A DNA stretch of 64,000 bases, from assembly GCA_028723525.1 (NCBI GenBank), contig JAQYET010000034.1, positions 124,001 to 188,000 on the forward strand, given 5' to 3'. Below the pieces are notes generated by a model that worked only from the letters and a program-made list of their open reading frames with translations, searched no databases and was not told where the DNA came from. The position numbers were made by a program, and so were the translations under genes. Below are positions 38,291 through 46,487 of the stretch, in pieces (positions within the stretch are counted from its first letter, which is position 1; the number at the start of each line of letters is the position of its first letter). This DNA comes from Prevotellaceae bacterium. GTDB taxonomy: Bacteria > Bacteroidota > Bacteroidia > Bacteroidales > Bacteroidaceae.

Positions 38291-38345
38291 GCGTGTGTAT
38301 GGTAAGTTATAATTGCTGAGCATTTACAACTTACCATTACACGGG
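38291..38345 (-). promoter_or_regulatory. Intercistronic hairpin inside the B12 operon
   Basis: Near-perfect stem (GTATGGTAAGTT / AACTTACCATTAC) between the DUF4465 gene and the 1290-residue gene. No T-tract follows on the minus strand (GTGAAACAAC), so it more likely tunes mRNA processing or downstream gene level than ends transcription. Confidence 0.5.
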
Positions 38346-38353
38346 CTTAATTG

Positions 38354-39907
38354 TTAATATACGACTTTCTTGCCATTGATTATATACACACCACCCTTGA
38401 CAGGATTATCTACGCGGATACCCTGAAGGTTATATATAACAGTGTTACCTGCCTCCGGCTTAATTTCGGTAATTCCGGAAGTGTTAGAGTCGGTGTAATA
38501 AACGGTATATTCTCTTACTCTTACAGTTGTATTAAATTCCGGTTTCTCCACAATATCTACGTTTTCGGCAAAGAACACAATGTCATTGCCACTCACCTGA
38601 TGGTTGCCATTGGGGAAGGTAAATGGCACATAATTCACCTGATCATCAACCTCTATACCATAATCGTTTACTATGCCATGTTCTGCATCCATTGTTTTTC
38701 CATGAAATGCCAAAAAAGCGAATTGACTATCACCGTCTTTAGCAGTGATTCGACCTGCACCACCTCGCATATTGGCAGAGATATTTGCTGATACACCGGT
38801 AATAGTACAAGTAACCGGCATGCCGGAAATAGTAACGAAGTTGGAAGTTCCAACCCTTAATGAATTACCAGTCTTGTTTGGAGTTTCAAAAGCGACGGTC
38901 ACTCCTTCCGGAACATCGCCGGTGGCAGTAGCATAAGCAACTTTATTCTTACCGTCATACTCCGGTTTAATCTTGAACGATTTCACGCCTTCCGTCTCTT
39001 CTTTTCTCGGTTTCACGGCATTGGCGACAATGCTTCTACTTTCTATTGGAAATCTTACTGCCACATCGTCATAGGCAAAGTATGCCGGCTGAGAAAGTCC
39101 GTAACCATTGTCATTGCTGCCAACAATGTTGAAAAAGATTTCATTAACGTCACCAAAGTCAGACAAATTAAATTTTGTCCAATCTGTAACTGAAATGTTT
39201 CCATTATTTGCTAGAAAGAAATCTATATCATCTACCAAGTTCCCGTCCAAATACCCTGAAGCAACAATCTTCAGATAATCATTCGGACCGAGTGAATCAG
39301 TGAGATTATTGCCATTATTCAAACAGTTTACAAGGTATGTGGTAAGGTTCACATACATGTGGTCAACGGTGCGTGCTATGCCGTCTCCGAACTTGAAAGA
39401 CGGAAGATTTTCTGCCGAATAACCGGAGTTGTCGTGATAGCCATAATGCACACAGAAGTTGTCGGAGCCACCATGCCCATGCCCGTTTGTGCCGCTCGAC
39501 TGATTGTTCGGGACATAAACCGAGAGTTGGTGCATGTAGTCGCCCTCGCTGAGTTTACCGTTCCAATAGTTTGAAATGGCATGACCGCCACCCCAGTACA
39601 TCGTGGTGTTCCAGTTAAGCGGGAGTTCCGAGTAGAGGAAAGTGTTGTCTCTGTCATACCATCTGTAGTTGACGCTGGTGTATGATTGCGAAGGATCACC
39701 ATGATTTTCACCATAGAGCAGCGTTCCTCCATACTGCGGATTGTCTATCAGAGACGACCAGTTGCGGTAGCCGAGATAGTTTGCGGAGTCCGAAACATAG
39801 TCGGCATCCTCAAAAGTCAATGTTCTCAGGGTGTAAGTTGTACCCTCCTGTGCCGACGCAGACAAGAAGCATAGGCACATTACCATAAAAGCGAAAAACT
39901 TTTTCAT
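38354..39907 (-). CDS. DUF4465 protein, candidate BtuH-like cobalamin-binding surface protein
   Basis: 517 residues. Signal peptide (1-19, SASA-QE), then a DUF4465-type jelly-roll region at about 25-285 (TYTLRTLTFEDADYV, YRNWSSLIDNPQYGG, FAYDDVAVRF). Residues 298-475 are a second domain shared with the next gene of the operon. The end is a sorting-type tail (IYNLQGIRVDNPVKGGVYII). DUF4465 proteins are frequent companions of btuB and btuG in Bacteroides, where BtuH binds B12 at the surface; I recall BtuH as belonging here but cannot confirm it. It starts 58 bp after the BtuG-like gene. There is no lipobox, unlike the lipoproteins of Bacteroides. Confidence 0.8.
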   Translation of the reverse strand: MKKFFAFMVMCLCFLSASAQEGTTYTLRTLTFEDADYVSDSANYLGYRNWSSLIDNPQYGGTLLYGENHGDPSQSYTSVNYRWYDRDNTFLYSELPLNWNTTMYWGGGHAISNYWNGKLSEGDYMHQLSVYVPNNQSSGTNGHGHGGSDNFCVHYGYHDNSGYSAENLPSFKFGDGIARTVDHMYVNLTTYLVNCLNNGNNLTDSLGPNDYLKIVASGYLDGNLVDDIDFFLANNGNISVTDWTKFNLSDFGDVNEIFFNIVGSNDNGYGLSQPAYFAYDDVAVRFPIESRSIVANAVKPRKEETEGVKSFKIKPEYDGKNKVAYATATGDVPEGVTVAFETPNKTGNSLRVGTSNFVTISGMPVTCTITGVSANISANMRGGAGRITAKDGDSQFAFLAFHGKTMDAEHGIVNDYGIEVDDQVNYVPFTFPNGNHQVSGNDIVFFAENVDIVEKPEFNTTVRVREYTVYYTDSNTSGITEIKPEAGNTVIYNLQGIRVDNPVKGGVYIINGKKVVY

Positions 39908-39965
39908 ACTGTTTTGATTTTGAGTTATTAAAAAATATGTTACGTTAGATAACTATCTGATGTGA

Positions 39966-41243
39966 TTATTTGCAGACGAACTTCCTGCCGTTGCGTATGT
40001 ATATGCCTCCGCGTTGCGGTTTCTCCACTTTCCGCCCCATGAGGTCGTAGATGGAGTTATCGGCTTTCTGCTCCTCGTTTTCAACAGTTTCCACGCCTGT
40101 GAATATGCCATTGGGAGGCAGTGCGAGGAAGTGCCCGGGATTGATATATACCTTGTGGCGACCGAGTTTCACCCCCTCGGGGCTCCACTGGTAGAGTGCG
40201 CCTGCTTCGGTAAACGAGCCGGCGTCGGTGGCATAGATATAGCCTGTGTACGGATTGACGTATATGGCGTAAGGCATGCCCATCTGCTTGAGGTCATCGA
40301 GCAACGTTCCGGGGAAGTCTTCGCTCACTCCCACTGCGCCGTCGGTGCGTATCATCTCTGCCGGGTCTATGATTTTATAGTTGAATGTGTATTCCTGCGT
40401 GTAGTAGGAGTATTTCGAGCCTATCACGTAGAACTTTCCGTCGCGGGTTGTGGTGTTGTAGGTTGCAGCATAAGGCATTTCCACGAAACACGGAGTTTCG
40501 CCCTTGAGAGCTTTCTCGCAGTCGAAAACCATCGACTTTGGCAGTATCTCGTAGTAGTTGCCGGGCGAGTTGATACAAAGGTATTTTCCCGACTGCGACA
40601 TCTTGCCATAGAGGTTTATGATGCCGGTGTCTATGTTTTTCACCACCTCCATAGTCTCTGCGTTGAGAATGCTGACGGTGGTTTCGTAGTCGTGAGGTTC
40701 CTGAAAGGCATAGCCTCCGGTATTGGCGACGAAGAGATGACCGTCGTAAAGGGCGATGCCTTCAGGCTCGTAGCCCACCTCTGTGGCTGCCACGACCTTG
40801 AAGGTGTTAAGGTCTATCTTTGCCACATATCCCTTTGTGAAGGCAACCATGCCGTTCACCGTCTCGCACTCGTGTCCGTAAGAGGAGATATAGACATAGC
40901 GGCCGTCGGAAGCGAGTTTGCGGTTGTTGGGCACATTCTCGGTAGCGGTGACGGCAGTTCCGTCGGGGCGGATGAACTGAACGATGTTGCTCCAGTTGAT
41001 TGCAATGGCGATGAGAGTGTCGTTCACCTGTATTATGTCATTAGGTGTGTCGCCGAGTTTATATCCGTTTTTCTCACGGAACCACTCGTTAGATACTACA
41101 TGGTCATCCTCGAAGTAGGTAATCTTACCGTTGTCGGTCTGCCAGTTTCCTTCGTTCAGGATGATAATCTTCTCCTGACCGAGCATTTCCGCCGGAACTG
41201 CGGTCAGAAGGAACAAGCAAATTGAAGATAGGATTTTTCTCAT
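39966..41243 (-). CDS. btuG: BtuG-like cobalamin-binding beta-propeller protein
   Basis: 425 residues. Signal peptide (KILSSICLFLLTAVPAEMLG-QE) without a lipobox at its end. Repeated propeller blades of the YncE/DUF5074 kind follow: IILNEGNWQTDNGKITYFED, LGDTPNDIIQVNDTLIAIAI, GYVAKIDLNTFKVVAATEVG, PEGIALYDGHLFVANTGG, VSILNAETMEVVKNIDTG. The C-terminus is a sorting-type tail (IYDLMGRKVEKPQRGGIYIR). In Bacteroides, BtuG sits over BtuB and captures B12 with very high affinity. Here the ATG overlaps the btuB stop (4 bp, 41240-41243), so the two are translationally coupled. The family call rests on sequence pattern plus the riboswitch context. Confidence 0.85.
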   Translation of the reverse strand: MRKILSSICLFLLTAVPAEMLGQEKIIILNEGNWQTDNGKITYFEDDHVVSNEWFREKNGYKLGDTPNDIIQVNDTLIAIAINWSNIVQFIRPDGTAVTATENVPNNRKLASDGRYVYISSYGHECETVNGMVAFTKGYVAKIDLNTFKVVAATEVGYEPEGIALYDGHLFVANTGGYAFQEPHDYETTVSILNAETMEVVKNIDTGIINLYGKMSQSGKYLCINSPGNYYEILPKSMVFDCEKALKGETPCFVEMPYAATYNTTTRDGKFYVIGSKYSYYTQEYTFNYKIIDPAEMIRTDGAVGVSEDFPGTLLDDLKQMGMPYAIYVNPYTGYIYATDAGSFTEAGALYQWSPEGVKLGRHKVYINPGHFLALPPNGIFTGVETVENEEQKADNSIYDLMGRKVEKPQRGGIYIRNGRKFVCK

Positions 41244-43207
41244 ATTACGAAAGTTAATGTTAATTTATAGTTTCTTCCGGGCATCGGGTATCTCGGTATG
41301 TGCTCATACTGCACGTCCAAGAGGTCGTTCACCTCTAACGTGAAGCCAAATTTCTGCCATGTGTAAGACAGTTTCATATCGACGTTGTTGTATGGTTCGA
41401 GCACGTCGCGCGGGTCGGCGTATGCCCACATGCGCTCGCCGACATGAAGGTCGGAGACGGTGAGCGAAAGTGTCTTCCACGCCACGATGCCCGTGATGCC
41501 GTAACTGATTGTTGGCGAGTAGCATATCGGCTTGTTATAGGTATCCTCGCTGGTGGGGTCGGTGCGGTTGAGGTCGCGCTGCCATGTGAGCGACGTGAGA
41601 AGCGAGAATTTCCAGTCTTTCAGCGCATAGTTGACCGAGCCTGTGGCGTTGAGACCGCGGCAGAAGGTTTCGCCGTAGTTCATCATCGACCATGTGTAAG
41701 TGCCTTTCAGCGGCAGGCAGACGATGCGGTTCTCTATTCTGTTCTGATAGATGTCTGCCTGCAGCGATGCGTTCCATTGCTTCGCATTGTAGTGATATTC
41801 AACACCGATGTTGAGCTGCTTGGTGTATTCAGGCTTCAGGTTGCGGTTGCCCACCTGTGTGTAATAAAGGTCGTTGAGTGTCGGGGCGCGGAATATCTTC
41901 TTATACCACCCGCGCAGCGTCAGTCCGTGCAGCGTGTAGCCAATGGATATGGAAGGCGTGATGCGCTTCAAGGGGTCGGCTGCGCCCACTTTCAGCCGGG
42001 TGTGGTCGCGGTAGTGCTGGTAGAGTATGGAGGCGGAGAATTGCAGGTCTTTGTAGTTGGCACTCACGGCGACCACCGCTTTCTGGTCGAGTCGGCGTAC
42101 TGCGCAGAAGTTCTTCAGGTCGGCACTGAGCCACGACATGCGGGCATCGTAGCCGGTGTTCAGCGAGAGCCAGTCTAAGGGCATGTAACTGTAGGACAGT
42201 GAGGAGTAGGCGTCGTTCTGCCTATAGTGGTTGTTGACCTTTGCCGTGTTTTGGTTTTCGGGATAGTCTGTGCAATAGCGCAGGTATTCGTTGCTGTATT
42301 TGGTGTTCACCTTGAACCTGTGGCGGCTCGCAAACTCCTTCTGATAGGATGCCTGAACGAACATGTCGCGGTCCCACTCGCGCCCCACGTTGACATACTT
42401 GTCGCTGAGACGCCTGACAATGCCGCCGGGACATCCGCGCTCGGAGTCGTAGAAATAGATGTGGGAAGCGAAGCCTTCTTTGAACAGTGCTCCCTCGACA
42501 CGCATGTATCTTATGTCGGAATTGCGGCGAGTGCCAACGGTGTCTTCATATTCCGACTTGTATCTGAACGGATAATCGCCCCTTGAGCGCAGCACTTCAG
42601 CGTCTAAGAAGCCGCTCCAACCGTTGCGGCAGAACTGGAGGTTGGCCTTGCCGAGATATGTATGGAAAGAGGCTATGCGCCCCATCACCGTGAGTGAGTC
42701 ATTGCGCGGGCGGCGGGTCTGCATGTACACCGTAGCACCAGAGGCGTATTCGCTTGCCGACTGGCAGTTGTCCAACTTGTTGGCATTGTAAAGCGAGACC
42801 GACTCAAGCGTGGAAAGGGAGAACTTGCCAAGGTCAACGGTGCCGTTCTGGGCGTTGGTGATGCGTATGCCGTCGATGTAAACGCCGACGTGCTGCGCAC
42901 CGAGCGAACGCACATTGATTGTTTTCAGTCCGCCGAGTCCGCCGTAGTCTTTTATCTGAACGCCTGCGAAATACTTCAGGGCATCGGCAATGGAGGTGGT
43001 GGACAGTGACTGCAGTTCTGCCCCCGACAGTTTCTGAACGGTGGCAAGCGGACGCTTGCCGAACACTTCAACCTCGTTGATGGAATGGATGCTGTCTGCC
43101 AACGACTTTGTGCCCGGCGACTGAGCAAACGAAAAGGCGGGGCTTGCAAGCAGTACAAGCAGCAACACCTTACCGAAAAATATATTATTGATATACCTCA
43201 TAATCAT
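41240..43207 (-). CDS. btuB: TonB-dependent cobalamin receptor BtuB
   Basis: 655 residues. Signal peptide ending near FSFA-QS; TonB-box-like INEVEVFGKR; plug domain at about 48-170 (LSTTSIADALKYFAGVQIKD, INVRSLGAQHVGVYIDGIRI); then a 22-strand-type barrel to the C-terminal aromatic (YKLTLTFVI). It imports B12 across the outer membrane using TonB energy. Its identity as a cobalamin receptor comes from the riboswitch immediately upstream and the coupled BtuG-like gene. A start at 43201 (third codon) is equally possible. Confidence 0.9.
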   Translation of the reverse strand: MIMRYINNIFFGKVLLLVLLASPAFSFAQSPGTKSLADSIHSINEVEVFGKRPLATVQKLSGAELQSLSTTSIADALKYFAGVQIKDYGGLGGLKTINVRSLGAQHVGVYIDGIRITNAQNGTVDLGKFSLSTLESVSLYNANKLDNCQSASEYASGATVYMQTRRPRNDSLTVMGRIASFHTYLGKANLQFCRNGWSGFLDAEVLRSRGDYPFRYKSEYEDTVGTRRNSDIRYMRVEGALFKEGFASHIYFYDSERGCPGGIVRRLSDKYVNVGREWDRDMFVQASYQKEFASRHRFKVNTKYSNEYLRYCTDYPENQNTAKVNNHYRQNDAYSSLSYSYMPLDWLSLNTGYDARMSWLSADLKNFCAVRRLDQKAVVAVSANYKDLQFSASILYQHYRDHTRLKVGAADPLKRITPSISIGYTLHGLTLRGWYKKIFRAPTLNDLYYTQVGNRNLKPEYTKQLNIGVEYHYNAKQWNASLQADIYQNRIENRIVCLPLKGTYTWSMMNYGETFCRGLNATGSVNYALKDWKFSLLTSLTWQRDLNRTDPTSEDTYNKPICYSPTISYGITGIVAWKTLSLTVSDLHVGERMWAYADPRDVLEPYNNVDMKLSYTWQKFGFTLEVNDLLDVQYEHIPRYPMPGRNYKLTLTFVI

Positions 43208-43351
43208 AAATCAGATGACGTGGGTGCATCATAATTGGTTTCAGTAAACACCAAACCCGGGCATATACGGCATGAGCCTCCATGACAGGCAAGACATAAA
43301 CTCAAGACAATTATTCCGTAGTGCCTAACCCACGAGCACAAACTACGGACA

Positions 43352-43553
43352 TGAAGCAGTTGGCAGGTCTTCTGACTTGTTCCTCCTTGCATCTCCTTCC
43401 CGGTGTAATCACGAGATAACGCCAGTGGATTTGTTGATGCCGGTGATAATGGAACTCACAGCAGCGGGACTGTTCAGGACTTGCACCTGATTCCCTTATA
43501 AGCCTTAAATCAAACCCTGCCTGCAGGGAAAGACAAAGGCACCAATACTTTGT
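43352..43553 (-). ncRNA. Cobalamin (B12) riboswitch
   Basis: Read on the minus strand, in order: GGTGCC near the 5' end, AAGGGAATCAGGTGCAAGTC, CAGTCCCGCTGCTGTGA, TCCACTGGCG, CACCGGGAAGG, then AGTCAGAAGACCTGCCA. These are the conserved blocks of the AdoCbl riboswitch family. It lies between a strong promoter and btuB, with about 145 nt to the ATG. Binding of adenosylcobalamin should lower expression of the whole uptake operon. Confidence 0.95.
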
Positions 43554-43560
43554 TCGTCTG

Positions 43561-43592
43561 CAAAGTTATGTTGTTTTATTTAAAGTGCCAAA
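43561..43592 (-). promoter_or_regulatory. Promoter of the B12 uptake operon
   Basis: Minus strand TTTG (43589-43592), a 20-bp spacer and TAACTTTG (43561-43568). Exact consensus; transcription should begin at about 43554, the first base of the riboswitch. Confidence 0.8.
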
Positions 43593-43628
43593 TTAAACTT
43601 GGAATTTAACATTAGTGGGGGAAGGGTA

Positions 43629-43724
43629 ATCGGGCAAATCGGTCTAATCAGACTAATCAGACTAATCCGCACTGTTACTATCAGATTAGACCGATTAGTC
43701 TGATTAGACCGATTAGACCGATTA
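43629..43724. repeat. Inverted array of 9-bp repeats between divergent vitamin promoters
   Basis: The left arm has about three tandem copies of CTAATCAGA-type units, the right arm about four and a half copies of GATTAGACC/T. The two arms are mostly complementary across a short spacer (CCGCACTGTTACTATCA). It sits exactly between the btuB and thiamine-operon promoters. It may be a dispersed repeat or a shared regulatory element. Confidence 0.8.
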
Positions 43725-43740
43725 TTTCCTCCCTCTCCCT

Positions 43741-43771
43741 TTTGCCCTTTCATTTATTTTATATACCTTTG
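43741..43771 (+). promoter_or_regulatory. Promoter of the thiamine uptake operon
   Basis: TTTG (43741-43744), a 19-bp spacer and TACCTTTG (43764-43771). Exact consensus; the start is expected near 43778, just before the TPP riboswitch. Confidence 0.8.
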
Positions 43772-43789
43772 CACCCGACTTACGAAAGT

Positions 43790-43872
43790 AAGTTAAGGGG
43801 TGTCCGCCGTGGGCGGGCTGAGATTAAACCCTCTGACCTGATACGGGTAATGCCGGCGTAGGGATAATTAAG
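43790..43872 (+). ncRNA. TPP (thiamine pyrophosphate) riboswitch
   Basis: Conserved THI-box blocks in order: AGGGGTG, GGGCTGAGA, ACCCTCTGACCTGATACGGG, TAATGCCGGCGTAGGGA. It is flanked upstream by a small ACTTAC/GTAAGT hairpin and lies 105 nt before the receptor gene. TPP binding should reduce expression of the receptor and transporter. Confidence 0.95.
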
Positions 43873-43976
43873 CACCCAATTCGGAATTGACAATACGGTA
43901 ATTCAAGATTGAAGGTGGCAAATTGTGCAGAACCTCTCCCCCTTAAACATTATTATCAGTTAAAGTTAAAGGCAGA

Positions 43977-46370
43977 ATGAAAAAGAGCATTTTGACCGTT
44001 GCGGCCATGATTGCCGCAACTGCCGGCACACAGGAGGTGCTGGCACAGCAAAGCAACACCGACTCGTTGCGCATGGAAGAACTGCAGGAGGTGGTGGTGC
44101 GCGGAGTGAAAGCGCAGAAAGGCGCACCGTTTGCAGTGGAGAACATCAAGCGTAAGGAACTTTCCGACTTCTCGAAGACCGGAAAGGAACTGCCGTTCCT
44201 GTTCTCGCAGACACCGGGAGTGCTGGCGTGGAGCGAGAACGGAATGGGGACAGGAACATCGTATATGCGCATCAGAGGTGCGGGAGGGTCGCGCATCAAC
44301 GTGACACTCGACGGAGTGCCCCTCAACTCGCCCGAAGACCAATGCGTGTTCTGGGCCAACATGAACAGTTATGCCACGCTGCTGGGCAATGTGCAGATAC
44401 AGCGCGGAGTGGGAACATCTACCAATGGCGACGGTGCTTTCGGAGGTACAATTGCAATGTCGTCGAAGTCGCCGTCTCACACACCGATGCTGGAACTGAA
44501 CGCTTCGTACGGGTCGCACAACACATTCAACGTGGGGACATCGTTCTCGACAGGTGTTCTGTGGAACCACTTCATATTCGACGGTGCCTATCACGAGACC
44601 AACACCGACGGCTTCATTCACGGCACGGAGGGGCGTTCAGGCTCCTACTATGGCGGGCTGTCGTGGATTGGCAAGGACTTCGTGATAAGATATAAGAACA
44701 TCGGCAACTTTGAGAAGACAGGGCAGGCATGGAACGGAGTGACCGCAGGCGACGACGACATGAGCCTGATGGACGGCATGTTCGGCGGCAGCACCGGCAT
44801 TACGACATACAAGGACATGTATAACGCCGGGCTCGGACGCTTCAACTCGCTATACGAACATCTTGTGTATGATGCCAACGGAAATTTCGCAAAAGACGAG
44901 AATGGCAACTACATCACCGAGCGACACAAGATGCGCGACGGTTCGTTGTGGCGCAAGACCACCGACAACTTCCGGCAGAACCACAACATATTGTCGGCAG
45001 CGTGGGAGATAAACGACAACTGGAGCATGAGCGGCTCGCTGCACTACACTCATGGTTACGGATACTACAACGAGTTCAGATATAACAACAAACTGAAGAA
45101 GTTCGGACTTTCATTCACCAAGAGCGACGGCACGACACTCAAAAAGACCGACTTCGTGCGCAAGAAGGGACTGTCGCAGGACGCTTACGGCATGGTGTGG
45201 AACATGAATTTCAAGAACGACGACTGGGACGTTGTCGGCGGACTGTCGCTTCAGCAGTTCTCGGGAAACCACTTCGGCTACCTTACATACATTGCCGACG
45301 AGGAACTCGAAGCGGCGATAATGCAGAACGGAAAATACAAATATTATGACTCCGACGCCAAGAAGTTCGACGGTAACGTGTTCGCAAAGGCAGTGTATCA
45401 CATCAACCCGATGTTCGACGTGTTCGCAGACATGCAATACAGACACGTGGGATATAAGACCGACGGTTGCAACGACAAGTTCTATGAAAAGGAAGACGGA
45501 TATGTAAACCAACTGCTCAATATCGACAAGAAATATGATTTCTTCAATCCTAAGGCCGGGTTAAGTTTCCATAAAAACGGGCATAATGCCTACGCATCAG
45601 TGGCTTTGAGCCACCGCGAGCCGGAACGTAACAACTTCACCGACAACGGTAGTTACCCTGCGCCCGTCGCTGAAACGCTCACCGACTATGAACTGGGATA
45701 CTCGTATTTCGAACCGGGATACCACTTTGGTATCAATCTGTTCTACATGGACTACAAAGACCAGTTTGTGCAGACCGGTGCAGAGAGTGACATCGGCGAG
45801 GCTCTGACAACGAACATCAAGGACTCTTACCGCATGGGAATGGAAATGACGTTAGGGTGCGACGTCACCTCGTGGCTGTCGCTTGAGGCGAATATGGCTC
45901 TTAGCAGCAACAAGGTAAAGGATTTCGACGAGGTGGTGGAAGACTGGGAGAAAGGAACGCGCACCATACACTACGACAACTCCACGCTCGCTTTCTCGCC
46001 GTCGATGATCGCAAACGCCTTCATCAACTTCCACTGGAAGGGACTGCAGGCCGTGATACACTCGCAGAGCGTGAGCAGGCAGTATCTCGACAATACGAAG
46101 AACAAGGCTCGCTCGATGCCGTCATACGAGGTGGTGAACGCTAACATAACATACACTCTGAGTCTTGAAAAGAAACTGCTCGGACTGAAAGAAGTGACCT
46201 TCGGGGCTCATCTGAACAATATTACGAACAGGCATTATGCGCAGAGCGGCTGGGTTTATAGTGCAATAAGCGAAAAGAACGGGCACACAAACGATAATCG
46301 ATACTATCAGATTGGCTTCGTGCCTTCTGCCGGTTTCACCGCAATGGGCAGTATTTCACTCAGGTTCTGA
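43977..46370 (+). CDS. TonB-dependent receptor, probable thiamine transporter
   Basis: 797 residues. Signal peptide (TVAAMIAATAGTQEVLA-QQ); TonB box-like MEELQEVVVRG; plug at about 50-170 with the YMRIRGAGGSRINVTLDGVP loop; then a long outer-membrane barrel ending with a C-terminal aromatic (SISLRF). The TPP riboswitch upstream and the PnuT-like gene downstream indicate thiamine or its precursors as substrate; this is context inference, as receptor sequence alone does not give substrate. Confidence 0.9.
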   Translation: MKKSILTVAAMIAATAGTQEVLAQQSNTDSLRMEELQEVVVRGVKAQKGAPFAVENIKRKELSDFSKTGKELPFLFSQTPGVLAWSENGMGTGTSYMRIRGAGGSRINVTLDGVPLNSPEDQCVFWANMNSYATLLGNVQIQRGVGTSTNGDGAFGGTIAMSSKSPSHTPMLELNASYGSHNTFNVGTSFSTGVLWNHFIFDGAYHETNTDGFIHGTEGRSGSYYGGLSWIGKDFVIRYKNIGNFEKTGQAWNGVTAGDDDMSLMDGMFGGSTGITTYKDMYNAGLGRFNSLYEHLVYDANGNFAKDENGNYITERHKMRDGSLWRKTTDNFRQNHNILSAAWEINDNWSMSGSLHYTHGYGYYNEFRYNNKLKKFGLSFTKSDGTTLKKTDFVRKKGLSQDAYGMVWNMNFKNDDWDVVGGLSLQQFSGNHFGYLTYIADEELEAAIMQNGKYKYYDSDAKKFDGNVFAKAVYHINPMFDVFADMQYRHVGYKTDGCNDKFYEKEDGYVNQLLNIDKKYDFFNPKAGLSFHKNGHNAYASVALSHREPERNNFTDNGSYPAPVAETLTDYELGYSYFEPGYHFGINLFYMDYKDQFVQTGAESDIGEALTTNIKDSYRMGMEMTLGCDVTSWLSLEANMALSSNKVKDFDEVVEDWEKGTRTIHYDNSTLAFSPSMIANAFINFHWKGLQAVIHSQSVSRQYLDNTKNKARSMPSYEVVNANITYTLSLEKKLLGLKEVTFGAHLNNITNRHYAQSGWVYSAISEKNGHTNDNRYYQIGFVPSAGFTAMGSISLRF

Positions 46371-46374
46371 CGAC

Positions 46375-46487
46375 TTGTTGAGTGTTGGGCGATGAGGGTT
46401 GAAAGTTGAGCGAATGCAGTTTATGCCATAATGTTCTTCATCGCCCAACGCTCATCGCACAGCATTCAACGCTCAACATTCAACGAA
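46375..46487. repeat. TTGAGCGTTG-type inverted repeats between receptor and pnuT
   Basis: GTTGAGTGTTGGGCGATGAG on one side and TCATCGCCCAACGCTCATCG on the other form an imperfect inverted repeat, with further copies CGCTCAAC and CATTCAACG. The same words recur as AT/GC-mixed tandem fragments. A longer frame for the next gene passes through this segment and is rejected. Confidence 0.65.

Noticed and set aside
40014..41225. A 403-residue open frame opposite the BtuG-like gene
   Set aside because: Exact antisense shadow of a gene supported by operon context and riboswitch.
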